A stretch of 64,000 nt of DNA from Sepiola atlantica. Taxonomy: Eukaryota; Mollusca; Cephalopoda; Sepiida; Sepiolidae. Shown piece by piece: positions 57,690-64,000 of this stretch; the first letter of the stretch is position 1, and every line of letters begins with the position of its first letter. The notes beneath the pieces were generated by a model. The model did not search any database. It was not told the DNA's origin and saw nothing but the letters and a program-made list of their open reading frames with translations. The stretch is from contig OY744532.1 in NCBI GenBank assembly GCA_963556195.1, positions 80,154,734-80,218,733 of the forward strand, given 5' to 3'. Made by a program: the position numbers and the translations under genes.

Positions 57690-58210
57690 ATAAATCGTCC
57701 ATGTAACCGATTCTCCTACCACTTCTCTTTTCTCATCTTCTTTTTTCTTGTTCTGCTATTTCCTGTTTTGCTCATTTTTGTGGGGTTTTCTACTGTGGTG
57801 ATAAGATGCCCAAGGTTATGCACATTTCTGATACTATTTTTGTCATCTATAGAAACTTCTATACATATCAGTCAACTTCTCATTTCTCTTCGTATCAGTA
57901 TCGTCCTTCGAATCAAGTGCATTGTGCATGACTATTATTGTCTTCTTTTCCCCAGCCTAACAATGGTCTACAAATGCTTAATCAGGGATACTACGAAAGT
58001 GTTCATTCTTTTTATCAAGTTTCTATTATATAAGTTTATTTTTAAAAGTTAGCATGTTCTCAGCTATTCTGTAAGATATTTATTTTATTATGTTTGCAAA
58101 TTGCCATCATTTCCTCTTGGTAAATAAGTTCTATGCATTCCGCTGTTTCGACTTCCTCTCTTATATCTTAATTAGTTCACATTTTCCATTCCAAATTCCA
58201 TTCTCATATT
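57690..58210 (-). pseudogene. Possible LINE relic, minus strand
   Basis: The strongly strand-biased sequence reads on the minus strand as broken text such as TIIVMHNALDSKDDTDTKRN and EKLTDMY. It vaguely resembles the 'D.A.P.D....KE.EKL.KY..L' region downstream of RT in some non-LTR elements. Several stops interrupt it. Plus frames (57678-58052) are hydrophobic shadows. This is weak evidence. Confidence 0.25.
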
Positions 58211-58612
58211 CTGGATGAAGATACTGGCTATGCTTGTTAGCTTTTTAGTTACTCTTTCCTTTTTGCAAATACCTTCAGGTAATCAATATACATGAGGTTG
58301 TTTATTCTTTATTCTGTGTTTGAACTTGTGTCTACCATTGCACCTTCTGTTTATGTTAGTTTGTGGCATGATGAGTATGATAAACAGAAGTGGCGATAGC
58401 GACGCTTACAAGAAAATTCAGCCTCGTATTCTTTGTCAAGTGTTGTCTTTCATCTGTTAGTTACAGTTTCCTAATTTCGATTGCTTCCTTTATCATGTTT
58501 TGTTCGTTATTCTGTACAATATCAAGCTCTGAATTATCTATTCTGTCATATTTTTACTGTAGTTATTCAATACCATAGCTATTTTTTGTCTGTTTTTCCT
58601 ACTTCAGGATAT

Positions 58613-58697
<85 letters not shown>

Positions 58698-58698
58698 G

Positions 58699-58731
<33 letters not shown>

Positions 58732-58758
58732 TTTTGTAATAATAATAATAATAATAAT

Positions 58759-58820
<62 letters not shown>
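58613..58820. repeat. Trinucleotide microsatellites (ATC)n and (AAT)n
   Basis: ATC x about 39 with one AGC interruption (58613-58731), then AAT repeats (58736-58820). The poly-Ile frame is an artefact. Confidence 0.97.
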
Positions 58821-58822
<2 letters not shown>

Positions 58823-58829
58823 TTATGGA

Positions 58830-59145
58830 CAGAGGGTTGAGGAGGGAAAACGCAAACCAGACCTCCACTGGAAAAGCGCGGACAGCTCTGGGACCTTGGG
58901 GAGGCTTGTGCCCACTAGGGCCCCAGAGGGAACCAATGCCCCTTCTCAGCGGGAAATCGTTGGTAGGTGGCTGTTGCGATTACCGCAAGGTCATCAGCGG
59001 TGATGAACGAAAAGAGGTGGAGCATACTGGAAGTCTGAGGAGACTTGTTGTCACTCAGACTCCAGGGAATACCACAGGTTGTCGGCAGTGGGCGATCACT
59101 GACGATGACCAGTGTGATAACTTCTAGTGAGTAGATAATAATAAT
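58830..59145 (+). repeat. GC-rich dispersed repeat, class unknown
   Basis: A sharply bounded GC-rich block between (AAT)n runs: 'GGGACCTTGGGGAGGCTTGT', 'AGGGCCCCAGAGGGAACC', 'GGTGATGAACGAAAAGAGG', 'CTTGTTGTCACTCAGACTCC', ending 'TAGTGAGTAGATAATAATAA'. A diverged copy is at 53560-53775. A microsatellite on both sides fits a retroposon that ends in or is inserted into AAT repeats. The open frames on both strands do not match a known protein. Confidence 0.5.
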
Positions 59146-60320
59146 AACACTCACGAAGATGAGAAGATTACGAATGAGAAGGCATTGAGGAAGAGAAAGC
59201 AATGACAAATAAAAAAGAACACTTACTACACATTTGACATCATACGGAGAATTAGCAACATACAAGACGCCGTATACCCCGTGCACCTCAGGGAATTAGT
59301 GAAAACACAATAAACTCGATCTATGGAAGGCGGGTGGCTGATAGTATGGAAAACTCTAGAATGGAAAACACTATCTCTGTGAGGGAATACAGAATATTGT
59401 AATACAGAAGTTCTATCCAGATTTCACGGAAAATAAAAAGAGCGTTATCGGGGAGAAAAAACAACATTTTGTATGAGAAACATCGAATGGGTCAAAGAGA
59501 CTTGCTCTCACTCGAACTCAAGGGAAATACACTGTTTTTTTGTTAGCAAAAATCAATCGTAATGTTAAGTGTGAGTATTTTAAGAGAGTGGAATTATACT
59601 TATAGTAGTAGTAGTGGAGGATCTGGACAGCGAGGGAAGAATAAGTCTGGTGCTAAGATAGCTAGGAATTTTTTGGATCATGCCACCGCTCTATAAGATC
59701 ACTGACTTCTAATGCCATTTGTTCTATATAAGGGTCGGACACGGTTATGAGGTAGTACAAATGCCACATCTAGAAAGTCAATACGTGGAAATATAATATA
59801 GTGGTGTGATAATATACTTAGAAAGCAACACATTCCTTTGTTAATCATTGTTTAAAACTTTTCAAATCGGTTTGAAAAAAAAATACTATTTGGAACGCAA
59901 ATGCCATCACCCTCTTTCTCTCTTTCTCCTGTTATTTCTCATTAACTGTCTCATTCTCTCTAATTGCATTTCAATTGACACAAAGCCCTCTCTACATAAA
60001 ATGAATAAACAGTATAAAAAATTAAACAAAAAAAAAACAAAGCGCGGCAAATTCGATGACAACAAAAGAACTGCGAAGTTTATTTTGCCCCTATTTTTTT
60101 TCTTTTTCAATTGTCGAAACAAAACAACGCTCATTTGTTTTCGTTAATTTCAGATTTCGATGTTTTTAAATAAGTTTTTGTATGTTTAAATTGCTTGTTT
60201 TTACAACTTAACTTTAAGGGCGCATATTTTATTCTATCCAATTTTATATTTCCGAAGTTTCAGTCTATCTTGCTTTTGTACAAAACAGAAAGAATTGCAT
60301 TTTAGAATTTGTATTTAAAA
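59146..60320. other. Unassigned DNA, partly repetitive
   Basis: It includes a trace of the 58830 repeat at 59500-59530 and poly-A/T-rich stretches. 55980-56350 and 59840-60130 share a layout ('GTTTAAAACTTTTCAAA', CTCTTTCTCTCT, 'GCGGCAAATTcGATGAC') and look like two old copies of one sequence. Confidence 0.4.
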
Positions 60321-60322
60321 AA

Positions 60323-60325
<3 letters not shown>

Positions 60326-60360
<35 letters not shown>
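60326..60360. repeat. (TA)n microsatellite
   Basis: Pure AT run. Confidence 0.95.
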
Positions 60361-60744
60361 CTTCTATATCTTTTTGTCTATTAAGAGAAGACTGCTCGAC
60401 CGGCTTTTTTATAGTTTAATTGTGTCGTCGCTTTGACTATTAATTACAATTTTCAATTTCTTCTTTCTTCTTCTAATTTTCGGATGTAATTTTCATTTTA
60501 AAACAAATCGGAGAAAAGAGTTCAAAGATCACTGTAACGCCTTCCGATGATTTCACTCAAGCGTCCCTTTTGGAGAAAATACCGAGTCAATAGAAGCGGA
60601 TTCTATGATTAAATCGGTCTTACTCAGAGCTACGTATTATTTAGCATAAATTAATTGGTGATAATGGATGATGTATGTTTCACTGCTTCAATGATTCATT
60701 TACTTAGATTAGCAGTTAAAGGAAATAATATTCATCTAGTGTCC

Positions 60745-60945
60745 TCTACAGAGAAGGGGTATTCCTTGGCTATTGATCTGGTGGGTCAGGTCTATTTACG
60801 TTCGTGGGTATAAGTGCAGTAAGTTCAGCAGAGGACAATCCGTGTATGCACTTATAAAACAAGCACAGGAATGCAACTCTGCGGCGATGCGACAAAGACT
60901 TTGGCGCGGGCTTGGCAGACAATGCGGGAGACTAGTGGTTGATTT
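60745..60945 (-). pseudogene. Diverged LINE 3' end, minus strand
   Basis: Aligned with 55000-55150: 'TTTACGTTCGTGGGTATAAGTGCAGTAAGTTCAGCAGAGGAC' and 'CAGGAATGCAACTCTGCGGCGATG' correspond to 'TTTACGTCGTGGGGGGTACCAGAGCAGCAAGCTCATCAGAGCAC' and 'AAGGAAGCAACATTGCGGCGATG'. It is the oldest of the four copies of this LINE tail. The plus frame at 60773-61024 is a shadow. Confidence 0.6.
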
Positions 60946-61760
60946 AAATTTATTTCTGTACTCTATATTGATCTTCTGTCTTTACATGACGTGCTATCTG
61001 CACGTGAATTGTGACAGCAACTGACTTTAAATTTTAATTTGTACGAAAGAGACAACAATCTTATTTTCCTATGGGAGTCTATTTAATCCTCGGTTAATCC
61101 TCTATCAATCATCCCGGGTGGACAACTGTACGTGAGTTACTATTTCATCACTGAATTTGAAAGTGATACCACTGGCAAGGATTATCCGACACAACAAAGG
61201 AGTCCGTCGACGTGTCTAATGGATACTATCGCAAGCTAAGTGATTACCTTTGCGGAGTTAAATCCCTGCGAATCTATATGTGTAGTGTAAGAACTACCAC
61301 TGTAACGAAACGATTGCGGCTGGAATGTTTCGTTTACCTATGCGTAAAATCGCAAATAAATTCAGCACGTGCGATGAGTCCTTTACAATTACGATCGTGT
61401 TTCAAATACTTCAAACCGACAAACCAAACCACTAGAACAAACAACTGTGTTAATTCTCGTCTGAGTTTCAGAACTGGCAAGCAACACATTCTAAGTAGGA
61501 TTCTTTATTTAGATCAATGTTGAAATAAGTTCTCATTATAATAGGTATGTATGATAGAGTTTACAACCAAAGACACATGTGGCTCTATATAGCGATGGGG
61601 TCTGATTAGCTAGTTTGATAATATGGTTCTTATAAGCCTGAATATCAAGGCAAAAAAAGACGTACAGGGCTACGGTGAATTTTGGGCTAGATTTATAGGA
61701 TCACCTAAAGTGGGGAGTTAAACAACGAGATGTTTGTTTATATTACATGTTAATTTCTGC
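60946..61760. other. Unassigned DNA
   Basis: The plus frame at 61212-61523 (103 codons, Thr/Arg/Cys-rich, starting MSNGYYRKLSDY) has ordinary composition but no recognised domain. I do not call it a gene. Confidence 0.3.
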
Positions 61761-61764
61761 ATAT

Positions 61765-62005
61765 TGTTGCTGTCGGGTTGAGGTGTGGTATTGTCTAGTA
61801 TCAATAGGTCTTCCCTCCCAGGCTTTCTCTTCTCTTCGGGAATGAGGCAGTTTATCGGTAATCGGCTGGGCCACATCTACCACGGTATGCAGATGGGGTT
61901 GCTCAGGCATGTTTAAGGTCCACAGTGCGCTAATCCTAGTGAACTGACTTTTAAACTTAACACCTGACCTTGTGACTAACCTCATTGAGAGGTAAATAAA
62001 ATAAA
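61765..62005 (+). mobile_element. Diverged GC-rich SINE relative
   Basis: 'GCTGTCGGGTTGAGG', 'CTTCCCTCCCAGGCTTTCTCTTCTCTTCGGGAA', 'GGCAGTTTATCGGTAATCGG', 'GATGGGGTTGCTCAGGCATG', 'CCACAGTGCGCTAATCCT', 'ACCTGACCTTGTGACTAACCTCATTGAGAGGTAAATAAA' follow the same order as the SINE body and tail (CTCCCAGGCT, GGGGCTGCCCAGGCA, AGAGTGCTCAAATCCT, GACCTTGTGTCACATCTTACC). It represents an older subfamily. Confidence 0.6.
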
Positions 62006-62990
62006 ATATGGCACAAGTTTCTGTGTTCATACTTACCGAGGAGCGAACAAACACACTAAGAAAAATCTACTCGAGTCAACACTTTTGCCCAGATCGTGAT
62101 GATGACAAACAGCACAGGATTGTAAAATGCCAAACTAGCCTGATAGCCTCTGACGTTTACTTGCCGGCTTTTGCTGTATGGTTTGCAGCGCAAACTCAGC
62201 ATCAACAATTATATGCTTATCTGATAGTATTCAATCGCAGGGTTCTTACAACCAGATCGAACTTCGCTGAACTGTCTGGGTACGCTACTCTGATCAACCT
62301 CACTTTCAGCATTCGCGCTATACATCTACCTTTTTGCTAATGTCCCAGACATTGTGACAGAGTCTGTCCTAGTAATGCACGAGTTCCCGTAAAACATTAA
62401 CATTGCATGTTCATATGGAAATCTTATAAATCACGGACGGAGCAAAGCAGGGATAAATGTATGCGCGCATGAACGCCTACAATACAATGGATGAAAAGGC
62501 AGCATAAAAAAAAAGAATGAAAAAATCTATCTATACAAAACAATTTACTTTTAGTGAGAGTTAAAAGAATCCAAAGAACTTTCCATTGTTGTAAGTAGAA
62601 ATTGGGTAGACATGTTCATTTCGGCTGACGCCGTATGCGTTCAGTTCATATAAATAGTATTGACATGTAGATGTATGTATGTAACCTGTTTTTCTTACAA
62701 AAGTTAGCTAGTTTATGTGCTAAATAATGTTCGCAATGTGTAAATACTGACCCTTTGTTTCGTTGCCCGTAAAAATCTCTCATTCTGTGTGCAGGTTGCC
62801 GAAAGGAGTTTCGTCGAAAAAAAGGCTCGTCAAAATCATGTCGTGTCCATGTCTATTCAGTGGAAGAAAAGAGGAAAAAGAGAATAGAAATTGTGTTTCG
62901 TATTTTTTATAGAACCCGTTAAAATATTTCTTGCGTTTTGATTGGTTGAAGAAAACTGCTGATCGTAGTATTTGTTCAATAGTAAGTAAA
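62006..62990. other. Unassigned DNA
   Basis: The plus frame at 62008-62340 (110 codons) starts inside the SINE tail and has no recognised family. Near 62800-62830, 'GCCGAAAGGAGTTTCGTCGA' resembles a repeat end but was not matched to another copy here. Confidence 0.3.
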
Positions 62991-62993
62991 TAC

Positions 62994-62995
<2 letters not shown>

Positions 62996-63051
<56 letters not shown>
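62996..63051. repeat. (TA)n microsatellite
   Basis: Pure AT run. Confidence 0.95.
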
Positions 63052-63054
<3 letters not shown>

Positions 63055-63612
63055 ATGTCTGCTCTGTAAACTATACCACATGAATGCATACCAATTATTA
63101 TACTTTTCTTTGTAAATAACGTCCCAAATCAGGCTAACATTATGACAATTGAATTTTGATTAAGAAAACATGTAACGAAATAAACAGTGTCTCATTTTTT
63201 ATTCAGCGAAGTATAATCAGATTCGAGGAAGTTAATCATACAAAAAGACGAGTGGCGAATTAGTCCGATTAAAGATGCGCAGTAAATAAGGAAAAGAAAA
63301 CCTTTGAAGGAGAACAACGAAAATTAATCAAAACGACAAAGAAACGAAAAGTTAACACCGAAATTTTAAACTTTTTACGATCTTTTGTTCTTCAAATTAA
63401 TCTAATTTAATTTCAAACAAATTTAGTTACCTCTCGTCAGTTTATCCTAATCTGCATTTCCTTTCTCAGTTCATGAAAACTTTATGTAGTTCAGTAAACA
63501 CCTCGAACAAAGTATTAAAAAACAAACAATTCTGATTCCGATATTCGGTAAATTACCAGTCCGACATTTACGAGTGTTACAAAAGAAAAGTAAGGGCATA
63601 CTCATTAGACAT

Positions 63613-63613
<1 letters not shown>

Positions 63614-63681
<68 letters not shown>
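63614..63681. repeat. (TA)n microsatellite
   Basis: Pure AT run. The minus-strand repeat at 63682-63800 ends in it. Confidence 0.95.
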
Positions 63682-63683
<2 letters not shown>

Positions 63684-63744
63684 GTAATGAAAGAGACAAT
63701 ATTTATTAATCATGATGAATCAGGAATTAAAAAGATGAAGGGGC

Positions 63745-63778
63745 AACTGACCGGTTTCGTACCTCGCTCAACAGAGCC
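63745..63778 (-). ncRNA. Weak hammerhead-like motif in a (TA)n-tailed repeat end
   Basis: On the minus strand, GGCT-CTGTTGA-...-C-GAAAC is followed by the palindrome ACCGGT, then C at the cleavage position and AGTT, which can pair with GGCT using G-U pairs. Position 6 is U instead of A and helix II is poor, so on its own it would not pass. It is recorded because the layout (GAAA, palindromic helix III, H17, (TA)n tail about 65 bp on) repeats that of three other families here. Confidence 0.2.
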
Positions 63779-64000
63779 AAATATCGAGGTATCGTATAAA
63801 AATATAATAAAGATGCTATGAGAATTATAGCGAGGGAAAGGGGTAAAAAATACAAAATAAAAAGTTCAATTTTTTACAGAGAAAGTCGCACCCATTTTTA
63901 CCCACAGGTTATTATCCACTCCTAGTGTCCACGGAGTATTGTTGTCCATGGAATTATGTTTTTGAATAAACACCTTTTGTGGTTCATTTTTTTACAGAGA

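Noticed and set aside
58481..58840. Poly-isoleucine membrane protein
   Set aside because: Translation of (ATC)n and (AAT)n repeats.
62800..62850. Hammerhead on the minus strand (GACGAAAC near 62815)
   Set aside because: The upstream core would be TTTGACGA and helix II cannot form beyond one pair.

Overview
This is eukaryotic, AT-rich intergenic DNA, almost certainly animal and most plausibly from a coleoid cephalopod (octopus type). The reasons are long (TA)n runs beside almost every repeat, abundant tRNA-derived SINEs, a GC-rich SINE family present in many copies, and several truncated non-LTR retrotransposons (LINEs). The taxon is inference. I recognise no intact host protein gene, rRNA or functional tRNA. 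Most long open frames are by-products of tandem repeats whose period is a multiple of 3, or of microsatellites.

Layout. 0-3.3 kb: a perfect CRE-bearing palindrome, a reverse transcriptase (RT) relic with a YADD motif, a LINE 3' end and a MITE. 3.9-5.4 kb: a nested set of inverted repeats with (TA)n loops, then a tRNA-derived SINE carrying a complete hammerhead-type ribozyme. 7.7-8.85 kb: a 96-bp satellite. 11.0-12.7 kb: a mariner-like MITE, a hammerhead-like motif, and two head-to-tail 406-bp units that each carry a hammerhead-like motif (retrozyme-like). 17.66-19.9 kb: a SINE headed by the 5' part of U2 snRNA, another copy with a target-site duplication, and a local tandem/inverted repeat. 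22.08-30.25 kb: two arrays of a 33-bp minisatellite (66 and 109 units) separated by a 1.18-kb spacer that recurs, identical by eye, after the second array.

30.8-36 kb: a fold-back element, a degenerate 28-bp repeat and LINE debris. 36.07-39.15 kb: a DNA transposon with matching terminal inverted repeats, a broken transposase-like gene on the minus strand with a recognisable intron, and a tandem SINE cluster inside it. 40.7-43.5 kb: a tRNA-SINE, a GC-rich SINE and a minus-strand LINE with RT domain. 44.9-46.1 kb: a 52-bp satellite. 48.7-64 kb: LINE 3' ends, a decayed second copy of the hammerhead SINE, a palindromic mariner-type MITE, microsatellites and unassigned DNA.

The most interesting theme is self-cleaving RNA. 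Four repeat families have a GAAAC core strand followed by a short palindromic helix III and a potential cleavage site. The two SINE copies show compensatory changes in helix I. Several of these elements run directly into (TA)n. The second theme is the U2 snRNA-headed SINE.
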